64,000 nucleotides of DNA from Halomonas campaniensis (GTDB taxonomy: Bacteria; Pseudomonadota; Gammaproteobacteria; Pseudomonadales; Halomonadaceae): positions 98,879-162,878 of the forward strand of contig NZ_JPUA01000043.1 in assembly GCF_002211105.1 (NCBI RefSeq). Direction: 5' to 3'. The translations under genes and the position numbers were made by a program. Below, piece by piece: positions 34,254-42,309 of the stretch (its first letter is position 1; each line of letters opens with the position of its first letter). A model generated the notes under the pieces. The model made no database searches. It had not been told where the DNA came from and was given only the letters and a program-made list of their open reading frames with translations.

Positions 34254-35981
34254 TTATACCTTCAGTTGCGCGTCAGGATCGCGAATCATGGTTTTCCAAA
34301 CATCTTTAACCCGGCAGTCTTCGCACATTTCCAGCCGGATCATCGCATCACCGGCGAAGTAAGGGTGGTTAGCCAGTTTCTGTTTAATGGTCGCTACCGT
34401 GCTGACGGTGGCAAACGGCTTACCACAGCTAATACACTCAAACGCCGCCTCTTCATGACAGATATAGCGCGTTTCACGGGCATTGGAGGCCAGGAAGCCG
34501 GGCATCAGGGTAATCGCATTTTCCGGGCAGGCCTGCTCGCACAAACCACACTGCACGCAGTCCGCTTCAAGGAAGCTCAGCGCGGGTGTTTTGCCACCCG
34601 ACTTCAGTGCCGGGGTCGGGCAGTTGCTGACGCAGGCGTGGCACAGTGTGCAGGCATCACTATCGACCTGAATGGCACCGTAGGCAGCGCCTGCCGGTAC
34701 GGCAACACGCTCGCCGCTAGGATTGCCCAGCTCGGCCAGGCGCGCCAGGACACGGTTCAAACGTGCACGCTTTTCTGGCTCGGGCAGGCTCAGGGGAGTC
34801 TCTGTCAATGGCGTAAGCGACGGTAGCGCATCCCGCCCTGCTGAATCGGCAATATCAATCAGCTTTACGCGAGCGCAATCATGGCCCAAGGCGCTCAGCA
34901 ACGCGTGCGCTTGAGCAACCTGGTCGGTCAAAAAAGCACTTAAGCGGGCAGGCATATTGGGGTGAAGCTGGATACGCACTTCGGCGGCGCCGGAGGCCAG
35001 GGCGGTTAGCCACTGATCGTGACCGGCGGCGCCCAGCTCTTCTAGCGGCGCGTCAATGACATGGCCTGCGGGCACGACACCCGCGGCGCGCTCAGCGTCC
35101 TGGGAATCATGGGTAATAAAGCGCAGCACCGGTGCTTGGCCGCCCGCTTCGCGGTAGGCGCTAAGCCACGCGGAGAGGGTATCCTGTTGGCGGCGGGTTT
35201 CAGGCAGGCGGAATTCGATAGCGCCAGTGGGACAAGCGCTGGTGCAACTGCCGACACCTTGGCAGAGAAACGGATCAATCTCGATATGCGACTCAATGCG
35301 CCCTTTAATGCTGGAGATGGCATCCGCCGGACAGACGTCCAAACAGCGGGTGCAGCCAATATTGCCGCTGGTGGAGTGGGCACATAAGTCGCTATTGACC
35401 TGAAAATAACGCGGCTTATCGAATTCGCCCACCAGCCCCACAAAATCGTCAAGGATATCGCTGCGTTGCTCAACGTTTTGCCACTGCATCACCACATAGC
35501 CCGGCGGGGGTAACTCAACGGGTAGGCGAGGAGTGGTATTTAAATCCAGGATGAGGTCAAACGCCTCTCGCTGGATCAACGCACGGGCAAGATCAAGCGG
35601 CTCATCACCATCAAGCATCGCTTTGAACATGCCCAAATGGCCGCTAATGTGCAGCTTTTCGGCCTGGCCACGGGTTAGCGCCTGGGTCGTGAGGATCTCG
35701 GTGGCAGCAAGCAAATCGCTATCCGTCACTTCTTGGTCAACATCTGCGGCGTTGGGCGCGGTAAAGAGCAGGGTCAATGAAGCCAAACCACGCCCTTGCA
35801 GAATGCGTGCAGCCTGCCGGGTATCGCGCTCACTGCCGAGCAGCAGCGCATGACCGCGACTGTGATAGGTCACATTGGCAGGCGTCAGGTTAGCGGGCCA
35901 AGAGATACGCTGGCGTACCGTCTCCCGAGCCTCGGCATTGCGCTGGTCGTCTAGGGACGCCAGTTGGATTCGTTGGTTCAT
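34254..35981 (-). CDS. Multi-cluster 4Fe-4S protein of the formate dehydrogenase operon
   Basis: A 575-residue, apparently cytoplasmic protein. Cysteine motifs CTRCLDVCPADAI, CQGVGSCTSACPTGAI, CTLCHACVSNCPTPAL and CVQCGLCEQACPENAI suggest up to four [4Fe-4S] clusters in two ferredoxin pairs. Near the C-terminus, CHEEAAFECISCGKPF and CEDCRVKDVW form a zinc-ribbon-like site. No signal peptide or membrane segment is seen. Similar proteins accompany Fdh3-type operons; electron supply during maturation is a plausible but unproven role. It is the first gene of the fdh transcript. Confidence 0.85.
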   Translation of the reverse strand: MNQRIQLASLDDQRNAEARETVRQRISWPANLTPANVTYHSRGHALLLGSERDTRQAARILQGRGLASLTLLFTAPNAADVDQEVTDSDLLAATEILTTQALTRGQAEKLHISGHLGMFKAMLDGDEPLDLARALIQREAFDLILDLNTTPRLPVELPPPGYVVMQWQNVEQRSDILDDFVGLVGEFDKPRYFQVNSDLCAHSTSGNIGCTRCLDVCPADAISSIKGRIESHIEIDPFLCQGVGSCTSACPTGAIEFRLPETRRQQDTLSAWLSAYREAGGQAPVLRFITHDSQDAERAAGVVPAGHVIDAPLEELGAAGHDQWLTALASGAAEVRIQLHPNMPARLSAFLTDQVAQAHALLSALGHDCARVKLIDIADSAGRDALPSLTPLTETPLSLPEPEKRARLNRVLARLAELGNPSGERVAVPAGAAYGAIQVDSDACTLCHACVSNCPTPALKSGGKTPALSFLEADCVQCGLCEQACPENAITLMPGFLASNARETRYICHEEAAFECISCGKPFATVSTVATIKQKLANHPYFAGDAMIRLEMCEDCRVKDVWKTMIRDPDAQLKV

Positions 35982-36055
35982 GCGCTCTCACGGTCAGGTG
36001 AATAATTCTTATTATAATTTTGAGTTATATTATTTAACTATTGTGGCATAACAAT

Positions 36056-36130
36056 GCGTTGACGCTAAGTTCAGCCTATGGCGAAATCCATAAATTGCCA
36101 ACCTGATTACCGTCAACGCTGCCAACGCTG
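36056..36130. promoter_or_regulatory. Repeat-rich control region upstream of the fdh operon
   Basis: The 200-base gap between the DUF3306 gene and the fdh operon holds a perfect 9-bp inverted repeat, GCGTTGACG (36056-36064) and CGTCAACGC (36111-36119), 46 bases apart. A direct repeat CAACGCTG follows at 36114-36121 and 36123-36130. The stretch from 35998 to 36055 is very AT-rich and could hold the minus-strand promoter. No FNR box was seen. Confidence 0.4.
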
Positions 36131-36181
36131 GGGAGCTCTTTCGCTCCTAAACCGTTGACTTATATAGACTTAACGTTGATC

Positions 36182-36808
36182 TCATGTTTTCGTCTTAGTA
36201 TCAGATAAATAATCAGACTGGTCGTCTAGCGGCGCATTTTTTACAGTGTTGCCACTGTCAACGCAAGATATTGAGGACGTATCCTCTAACGTAACCGCTT
36301 GCTCATTGGTCGGCTCGTCGGCTGTCCGCTCTTTTGGAGACTCGGGCTCGGTGTCCTCTAGCGACTTATCAACGACTTCTTCCACTTTATGTGTCCAGCG
36401 GCGGAGCGTGCTGGCGAGCCCAGAGCTCATGGGCTTCAATAGCTTGTTGTAGTCAGCATCGTAGTCGTCCAGACCATCCCGAACGTTGTAGTTACCCGTG
36501 GCCCACAGTCGCTTCAAGGCTTGTCTGCGTAAAGGGCCGCTTACCCCTGGTGCCATAAAAGCGCTAAAGTCGCTGCCTGCTTCCAATGTATTTGGATCAG
36601 GCAAGGTATGGTCGAGACTGCCGGGTTCTGGTTCCCGTTCTGGCACTTGCGGTGTGTCAGTTGGCTGTTGCGGCTGCTCGGTCTCATTATAAGCCGCTGC
36701 ATTCGACTCCGCAGCCGTTTCATCGCTTGTTGGTGCGTCCGCGGGAGATACGTCTTCTTGCGTTGGCACATTACGCTTAAGCCGCGACCAGCGCTCTAAA
36801 CGACTCAT
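36182..36808 (-). CDS. DUF3306 domain protein of formate dehydrogenase cluster
   Basis: A 208-residue protein. The conserved part is SRLERWSRLKRNV at the N-terminus and, after a Glu/Pro/Thr-rich stretch, LPDPNTLEAGSDFSAFMAPGV, LRRQALKRLWATGNYNVRDGLDDYDADY. The tail is acidic and low in complexity. DUF3306 genes are regularly found with DUF3305 and Fdh3-type clusters, but their role is unknown. It overlaps the DUF3305 gene by four bases. Confidence 0.85.
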   Translation of the reverse strand: MSRLERWSRLKRNVPTQEDVSPADAPTSDETAAESNAAAYNETEQPQQPTDTPQVPEREPEPGSLDHTLPDPNTLEAGSDFSAFMAPGVSGPLRRQALKRLWATGNYNVRDGLDDYDADYNKLLKPMSSGLASTLRRWTHKVEEVVDKSLEDTEPESPKERTADEPTNEQAVTLEDTSSISCVDSGNTVKNAPLDDQSDYLSDTKTKT

Positions 36809-37245
36809 TCTGGCTGCTCCTTGGTGGGCGTCTCTTTGCCACGCCCTGCCCCTTTGCGTTTCTTCTTACGCATTTCCAGCGGTGCTTCGCCGTGGCGCGC
36901 GAGATAGCTCTCGATCCAGACCTCAATGGCCATCGGCATCGGCGCTTCAAGCACCTGCTGCTCGCCGTCCATCCAGCCGGCCGCCACATCCTGGCTAGCG
37001 GTAATCGCATCAGGCTTGGGTGTTTGCCCGGTAAAACCCGCCCGCACAAATAGTCGTGGGGTGGCAGACGTCAGGTTGAAACGGTAGGCAGCACGCTCGG
37101 TCATCGACAGTTGCAGGTTAAGCACATTGGGGCCCTGATCACTCAGGGTAAGCTCTGCAATACGCCACTGGGTTAGCGTAAAGCTTTTCACCTGCTTAGG
37201 CTCGGCGACCAGGGTGATACTCAGTGAACGTAAATTATCAGACAT
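36805..37245 (-). CDS. DUF3305 domain protein of formate dehydrogenase cluster
   Basis: A 146-residue protein of the DUF3305 family with the conserved QWRIAELTL and RLFVRAGF patterns and a Lys-rich tail (EMRKKKRKGAGRGK). The ATG at 37245 has aagggg eight bases ahead; an earlier in-frame start 11 codons upstream lacks one. The function is unknown. Its upstream region holds six tandem 13-bp repeats shared with the divergent fdhD gene. Confidence 0.85.
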   Translation of the reverse strand: MSDNLRSLSITLVAEPKQVKSFTLTQWRIAELTLSDQGPNVLNLQLSMTERAAYRFNLTSATPRLFVRAGFTGQTPKPDAITASQDVAAGWMDGEQQVLEAPMPMAIEVWIESYLARHGEAPLEMRKKKRKGAGRGKETPTKEQPE

Positions 37246-37259
37246 CGCGTAAAACCCCT

Positions 37260-37337
37260 TAGCGAAGTATCTAAGCAAAGTACTTGAGTACAGAACTTAA
37301 GCACAGTACTTAAGCACAGTACTTAAGCGAAGCACCT
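37260..37337. repeat. Six tandem 13-bp repeats between DUF3305 and fdhD
   Basis: Six consecutive units of exactly 13 bases, consensus AAGCACAGTACTT. Units 4 and 5 (37299-37311, 37312-37324) are identical; units 1, 2, 3 and 6 vary at two to five positions. Each central unit holds the palindrome AGTACT. The array starts 15 bases upstream of the DUF3305 start and about 135 bases before fdhD, in a divergent promoter region. Confidence 0.9.
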
Positions 37338-37470
37338 AGACTTTGAACGGATAGCAGTTGAACAGGTAGACAAGTAAGCCTCTCCAGCGCCATCATCGTC
37401 AACTCTGACCTTTTTACTCAGGTATTTTATCAGGGTCAGATGCTTTCATATTCAGCAGCGAGGATTGCGG

Positions 37471-38346
37471 ATGCACGCCCTTCAGTTAAGCCGAGCCCGC
37501 TTACCGGCCACCACCGAGATCAGCATCGTGGATGAGTATGGCGATTCGCGCCAGCAGGCGATTGCCGCTGAAAGAGCGTTGACCGTCTACCTCAACAAGC
37601 GTGAAATTGTCACTTTGATGACCTTGGGTGACGACCCGGAGGCTCTGGTGGTCGGCTATTTGCGTAATCAGGGGCTGCTGAACGCCGCGGAAGACTTAGA
37701 AGCCGTACAAGTCGACTGGGAGGTAGAAGCGGCGGTAGTGATTACTCGCCATCTGCCCGAGGATTTGGAAGTACGCTTAAGCACCCGTACGGTCACCACC
37801 GGCTGCGGCCAGGGCACGGTATTTGGTAAGCTGCTCGATCAAACCGCTCTCACGGCGCTGCCCGATACTCAATTGGCACAATCCACGCTTTATCAGTTGC
37901 TGCAAAACCTTAACGCCTACAACGAGACCTACCGCAGCGCTGGCGCCGTTCATGGCTGCGCGCTGTGCCAGCAAACCGACGTACTCGACTTTGTTGAGGA
38001 CGTAGGACGCCATAACGCGGTGGATACCCTGGCCGGGCGTCAATGGCTACAACAGGCCGATAGCGCAAATGCGGACATTTTTTACACCACCGGACGGCTA
38101 ACGTCGGAGATGGTATTGAAGGTAGCGCAAATGGGTATTAGCGTGCTGGTCTCTCGCTCAGGCGTCACCCAGAAAGGCGTCGAACTGGCCGAACGCTTTG
38201 GCGTGATGCTAATCGCCCGCGCCAAAGGGCGCCATTTCCAAGCAATCAACACCCAAAACCGTTTAGCCCTGGACGCTATTCCACCTCGCCCATCCCATGC
38301 CCGCTCATCTCAAGAATATCGCTCATCAAAAAAGGCAAGCTCATGA
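37471..38346 (+). CDS. fdhD: Formate dehydrogenase accessory sulfurtransferase FdhD
   Basis: A 291-residue protein that moves sulfur from a cysteine desulfurase to the molybdenum cofactor of formate dehydrogenase. The active loop reads TTGCGQGTVFG, with a single cysteine where E. coli has a CxxC pair. HGCALCQ and FVEDVGRHNAVDTLAG follow, then the SRSGVTQKGVELA segment. The ATG at 37471 has gagg seven bases ahead; a TTG two codons earlier is less likely. It opens an fdhD-mobA-moeA-moaA-cobW-like operon divergent from DUF3305. Confidence 0.94.
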   Translation: MHALQLSRARLPATTEISIVDEYGDSRQQAIAAERALTVYLNKREIVTLMTLGDDPEALVVGYLRNQGLLNAAEDLEAVQVDWEVEAAVVITRHLPEDLEVRLSTRTVTTGCGQGTVFGKLLDQTALTALPDTQLAQSTLYQLLQNLNAYNETYRSAGAVHGCALCQQTDVLDFVEDVGRHNAVDTLAGRQWLQQADSANADIFYTTGRLTSEMVLKVAQMGISVLVSRSGVTQKGVELAERFGVMLIARAKGRHFQAINTQNRLALDAIPPRPSHARSSQEYRSSKKASS

Positions 38347-38966
38347 TCCCCACTCACGACCTCACTGGCATGATTCTCGCTGGCGGCGAAGGGCGCCGAA
38401 TGGGCGGCCGCGACAAGGGGCTTGAACCTTTTGCAGGCCTGCCGCTAGTCGGCCATGTGGTCAAGCGCCTTGAAGGCCAGGTGGCCGAGCTGGTGATTAA
38501 CGCCAATCGCAATGCCGACGCTTACCGCTTTTTCGCTGATCGAGTCATTGCTGATGCTGAAGATGGCTTTAAAGGCCCGCTGATGGGCATTTATAGCGGC
38601 CTGCGCGCGGCAAAAACCCCCTGGCTGTTAGTGGCTCCCTGCGACTCCCCCGCCCTGCCCGATGATTTAGTCGCCCGCATGGTGGCAGGCATCGCCTCAG
38701 AGAACGGCCAGCATGACATCGCCGTGGCCTTTGATGGTGAACGGCTGCACCCGGTGGTTGCCCTGCTGCACACTTCACTGGCCGATGACTTGGCCGAGAC
38801 CCTTGCCGGGGGCGAGCGCAAAATTGACCGCTGGTACGCCCGCCACGACTGGTGCAAGGTCGATATGTCGGACTGCCCCGACGCCTTTGCCAATCTCAAT
38901 ACCGAAGAGGAGAAGCTGCGCCTGGAGAAGGTACTCATGGGCTCTCCGAGTAAGGAGGTGAAATGA
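38343..38966 (+). CDS. mobA: Molybdenum cofactor guanylyltransferase MobA
   Basis: A 207-residue nucleotidyltransferase that joins GMP to molybdenum cofactor to make MGD, the form needed by formate dehydrogenase. The GTP-binding N-terminus ILAGGEGRRMGGRDKGL is intact, and the metal-binding Asp lies in VAPCDSPALP. The length is typical. It overlaps fdhD and the following moeA by ATGA. Confidence 0.94.
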   Translation: MIPTHDLTGMILAGGEGRRMGGRDKGLEPFAGLPLVGHVVKRLEGQVAELVINANRNADAYRFFADRVIADAEDGFKGPLMGIYSGLRAAKTPWLLVAPCDSPALPDDLVARMVAGIASENGQHDIAVAFDGERLHPVVALLHTSLADDLAETLAGGERKIDRWYARHDWCKVDMSDCPDAFANLNTEEEKLRLEKVLMGSPSKEVK

Positions 38967-40234
38967 CCCTCTCCTGCTTTGACCTGGGCGAACAAATGAT
39001 TAGCGTGGACGAAGCGCGCCAAGCGCTCGCCACCCTGATTGAACGCCCGCTGGGCAGCGAAAGTATCCCTTTGGCGCAGGCCCACGGCCGCCGCTTGGCA
39101 GCAACCGTTCAAGCCCCCATTAACGTGCCGCAAAACACCAATGCGGCCATGGATGGCGTGGCGCTAGCCTTGCCTAAGAGAGGCGTTGGCGCCAAGCAAG
39201 CCCATTGGCCGCTGGCCGGTGAAGTGTTGGCCGGGCAGTACCGCCGCGAGCTAGTGCCTGCCGGACACTGTGTACGCATCACCACTGGCGCCCCCTTACC
39301 GCCGGGCACCGATACAGTGGTGATGAGTGAACAGTTGCGCGAATCGCTAGATGAGCAGCCAGCGCATGTGATCATTAAGTCGCCCGAACTTCTCAAACAC
39401 GGCCAACACGTTCGCCAGGCCGGTGAAGATATAGCCATTGGTGACACGGCTCTGCCTGAGGGGGCACGGCTTGATGCGGCGTCTCTGGGGCTTTTAGCCT
39501 CCTTGGGTTATGCCGAAATCAGCGTTTGCCGTCGCCCGAAAGTAGCGATCTTCTCCACCGGCAACGAAGTCACTGCGCCTGGCGAGCCGCTACCCAAGGC
39601 AGGCATTTATGACGCCAACCGCTTTACGCTAATGGGTCTGCTAACCGAACAGGGAGCCGAGGTGATTGACCTGGGCATTCTGCCGGACGACTTAAGCGCG
39701 ACGAAAGCGGCCCTGGAGAACGCCGCCCAGCAGAGCGATCTGGTGCTCACCAGCGGCGGCGTATCGGTGGGCCAGGCGGATTTTACCCGCGAAGCATTAG
39801 AGCAACTGGGCCGTTTAGCCTTCTGGCGGGTAGCGCTGCGCCCTGGGCGCCCTATGGTTTGTGGCTGGCTAGGCGAAAGGCACACTCCGTTTGTTGGCTT
39901 ACCCGGCAATCCGGTGGCGGTCATGGTAACCTTTCTGCAGTTTGTAAAGCCTCTCCTGGATCGGCTTGATGGGCAACCACTGTCGCCACCCAATCGTCTT
40001 ACTGCGATTGCCGATAACGCGTTAAAAAGCCGCTACAAACGCACTGATTTTATTCGCGGCGTCTACCATACTGATGAGCATGGGCAGTTACACGTGCGCA
40101 GTACCGGCGCCCAGGGCTCGGGGATTTTAACCTCGATGGTGGCTGCTAACTGTTTGATTGAGCTTACCGATGACCAAGACAGCGCCCAACCAGGCGAGGT
40201 AGTCAGCATACAACCGCTAACGGGATGGCTATGA
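38963..40234 (+). CDS. moeA: Molybdopterin molybdotransferase MoeA (copy 2)
   Basis: A 423-residue MoeA paralogue with [69 protein letters not shown] and [15 protein letters not shown]. It differs clearly from copy 1 throughout, so it is not a recent duplicate. Its place between mobA and moaA suggests it serves the formate dehydrogenase set. An in-frame ATG 12 codons downstream is possible, but the first ATG overlaps mobA and has aaggagg ahead. Confidence 0.93.
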   Translation: MTLSCFDLGEQMISVDEARQALATLIERPLGSESIPLAQAHGRRLAATVQAPINVPQNTNAAMDGVALALPKRGVGAKQAHWPLAGEVLAGQYRRELVPAGHCVRITTGAPLPPGTDTVVMSEQLRESLDEQPAHVIIKSPELLKHGQHVRQAGEDIAIGDTALPEGARLDAASLGLLASLGYAEISVCRRPKVAIFSTGNEVTAPGEPLPKAGIYDANRFTLMGLLTEQGAEVIDLGILPDDLSATKAALENAAQQSDLVLTSGGVSVGQADFTREALEQLGRLAFWRVALRPGRPMVCGWLGERHTPFVGLPGNPVAVMVTFLQFVKPLLDRLDGQPLSPPNRLTAIADNALKSRYKRTDFIRGVYHTDEHGQLHVRSTGAQGSGILTSMVAANCLIELTDDQDSAQPGEVVSIQPLTGWL

Positions 40235-41283
40235 GCGAGCAACGAACCGCACAACAGCAATCTGGCCAACAGCAATCCACCCAAGTGCAAGCTGGCCAGC
40301 AACTGATCGATGACTTTGGTCGGCGCGTTAGCTACGTGCGTATCTCGGTCACCGATCGCTGCGATTTCCGCTGCGTGTACTGTATGAGCGAGGAGATGAC
40401 CTTTCTGCCCCGCGCCCAGGTACTGACGCTGGAAGAGATCGCCATGGTCGCCCGTGCCTTTACCGAGCTAGGGGTGGAGAAGATTCGCCTGACTGGGGGC
40501 GAGCCACTGGTTCGTCGCGGCATTGAGCAACTGGTCGATGAGATCGGCGCCATGCCAGGCCTTAACGACTTCACCATGACCACCAACGGCGCCAGCCTGC
40601 GCAAGCACGCCAAGCAGCTTTACGCCAGCGGCCTGCGGCGGCTGAATATCAGCCTGGATTCCCTGGATGCGGAGCGCTTTAAGCAGCTCACCCGCACCGG
40701 AGATTTGGCCAAAGTGATCGACGGCATCCACGCCGCCCAGGAAGCGGGTTTTAAGCGTATCAAGCTCAATGCAGTGATCTTGAAAGGCCGTAACGACGAC
40801 GAAGTCATCGACCTGGTCACCTTTGCCCGTCAGGAAAATCTCGATATTAGCTTTATCGAAGAGATGCCGCTGGGCGATGTCTCCGACCACTCACGGGCGG
40901 AAACCTTTTACTCCAGCGATGATGTCCAGGCACTGATTGAGTCCCGCTATCCGTTAATTCCCACGACCGAAACGACTCCTGGGCCATCCCGCTACTTCAA
41001 AATGGCGGATAGCGATAGCCGGGTAGGGTTTATTTCGCCCCATAGTCACAATTTTTGCGACACCTGCAACCGGGTACGCGTGACGGTTGAGGGTCGTTTG
41101 CTGCTCTGTCTAGGCAACGAGCACTCGGTAGATCTGCGCGCCGTGCTGCGCCGCCACCCCGGCAATATGCAGGCGCTGAAAGAGGCCATCATCAATGCCC
41201 TGCCGCTCAAGCCGGAGCGCCACCACTTCACCACCGATGGTGATGTGCAGGTGGTGCGTTTTATGAATATGACGGGGGGGTAG
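40231..41283 (+). CDS. moaA: GTP 3',8-cyclase MoaA
   Basis: A 350-residue radical SAM enzyme for the first step of molybdopterin synthesis. The SAM cluster is CDFRCVYC in [17 protein letters not shown]; the second cluster is [20 protein letters not shown]. The protein ends in Gly-Gly, required in this family. The first 25 residues are Gln-rich ([18 protein letters not shown]) and unusual for MoaA. ATG codons at 40225 and 40231 both lie inside the end of moeA; the second has the better ribosome spacing. Confidence 0.94.
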   Translation: MSEQRTAQQQSGQQQSTQVQAGQQLIDDFGRRVSYVRISVTDRCDFRCVYCMSEEMTFLPRAQVLTLEEIAMVARAFTELGVEKIRLTGGEPLVRRGIEQLVDEIGAMPGLNDFTMTTNGASLRKHAKQLYASGLRRLNISLDSLDAERFKQLTRTGDLAKVIDGIHAAQEAGFKRIKLNAVILKGRNDDEVIDLVTFARQENLDISFIEEMPLGDVSDHSRAETFYSSDDVQALIESRYPLIPTTETTPGPSRYFKMADSDSRVGFISPHSHNFCDTCNRVRVTVEGRLLLCLGNEHSVDLRAVLRRHPGNMQALKEAIINALPLKPERHHFTTDGDVQVVRFMNMTGG

Positions 41284-41286
41284 TCG

Positions 41287-42309
41287 TTGGCAGTGTCAGC
41301 AGGAGTGGCTAGCAGAAAAGTGCCGGTACATATCATCACCGGCTTTCTCGGCAGTGGCAAAACCACGCTTATCCACAGCTTGATTGAGCAGAAGCCTGTG
41401 GATGAAAAGTGGGCCATCCTGGTTAACGAGTTTGGCCAGATAGGCATCGACCAAGCCATGTTCGACGCCCGCGATGATGTGGTCATCAAGGGCCTGCCCG
41501 GCGGCTGCCTCTGCTGCCAGCTCGCCTTTGTTCTACAAGCGGCGCTCGTTAATCTGCTGGCACGCAGTAAACCCGACCGGGTCATCATCGAGCCCTCTGG
41601 CCTTGGCCACCCGGCTGGTCTGCTGGATCTTCTGCGTGGTGAGGCTTTTCATGAGGTGGTTGAGGTGCGCGACATTATTGCCACCCTCGACCCACGCCGG
41701 TTAGATGACGCCCGCGCTCGGCAGCACGATACCTTTCGTGACCAGCTCGATATGGCCGACGCCGTGGCGCTCACTATGCTCGACCAGAGCACGCCCGAAC
41801 AGCTCAGCGCTGCCCACGCTTTTGTGGCTGAGCGCTGGCCGCCGCGCAAGTGGGTGCAGGAAGCCACCCAAGGCGAGCTGCCAATGTCACTGTTAGTGCA
41901 GAGCGGCAACGCCGAAGCAAGTGATATTAGCGTGCCCGCCAGCCATCAACAGTTGGCGGCAACGCCCAGCCTGGAAGGCTCGTTTTTTGACGCCCCTCCC
42001 CCTCCCGGCAAGCCCCAGCGAGAAACCGGCACCTCCCTGGGTTACACCAGTACGGGGTTGCGCTGGCACCCAAGCGAGCGCTTCGACCTGGATAGCCTGG
42101 CCAATTGTTTGGGAGAACTGCCCCAGCAAGCGCGCATCAAAGGAGTGTTCCATACTGATAGCGGCTGGAAACGCCTTAATCGCGCTAACGGCGCCTTGAG
42201 TATCGAAACCAGCGCGTGGCGGCAAGACTCCCGACTGGAAGTCATCCTTCCCGCTACCGCCCCCACTATCGATATAGAAGCTCGGCTCTGCTCGCTAACG
42301 CTGGCTTAA
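41287..42309 (+). CDS. CobW/COG0523-like P-loop protein in molybdenum cofactor operon
   Basis: About 340 residues. The P-loop GFLGSGKTT and the metal-site motif GGCLCC (Cys74, Cys76, Cys77) are intact, as is the Walker B-like EPSGLGHP. The guanine-specificity motif NKxD is replaced by TMLDQS in ADAVALTMLDQSTPEQL, so GTP preference is doubtful. COG0523 proteins are metallochaperones or metal-transfer GTPases. Its position right after moaA suggests a tie to molybdoenzyme maturation. No ATG is available; a TTG at 41287 after GGGGGG is taken, with GTG codons at 41293, 41305 and 41320 as alternatives. It ends overlapping the convergent GGDEF-EAL gene. Confidence 0.82.
   Translation: MAVSAGVASRKVPVHIITGFLGSGKTTLIHSLIEQKPVDEKWAILVNEFGQIGIDQAMFDARDDVVIKGLPGGCLCCQLAFVLQAALVNLLARSKPDRVIIEPSGLGHPAGLLDLLRGEAFHEVVEVRDIIATLDPRRLDDARARQHDTFRDQLDMADAVALTMLDQSTPEQLSAAHAFVAERWPPRKWVQEATQGELPMSLLVQSGNAEASDISVPASHQQLAATPSLEGSFFDAPPPPGKPQRETGTSLGYTSTGLRWHPSERFDLDSLANCLGELPQQARIKGVFHTDSGWKRLNRANGALSIETSAWRQDSRLEVILPATAPTIDIEARLCSLTLA

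Noticed and set aside
35982-36181. FNR site (TTGAT-N4-ATCAA) for the fdh operon
   Set aside because: Only half-sites were found; none has the second half at the right distance.
37260-37337. CRISPR array or iteron origin
   Set aside because: Units are directly adjacent with no spacers, only 13 bases long, and no cas or rep gene is near.
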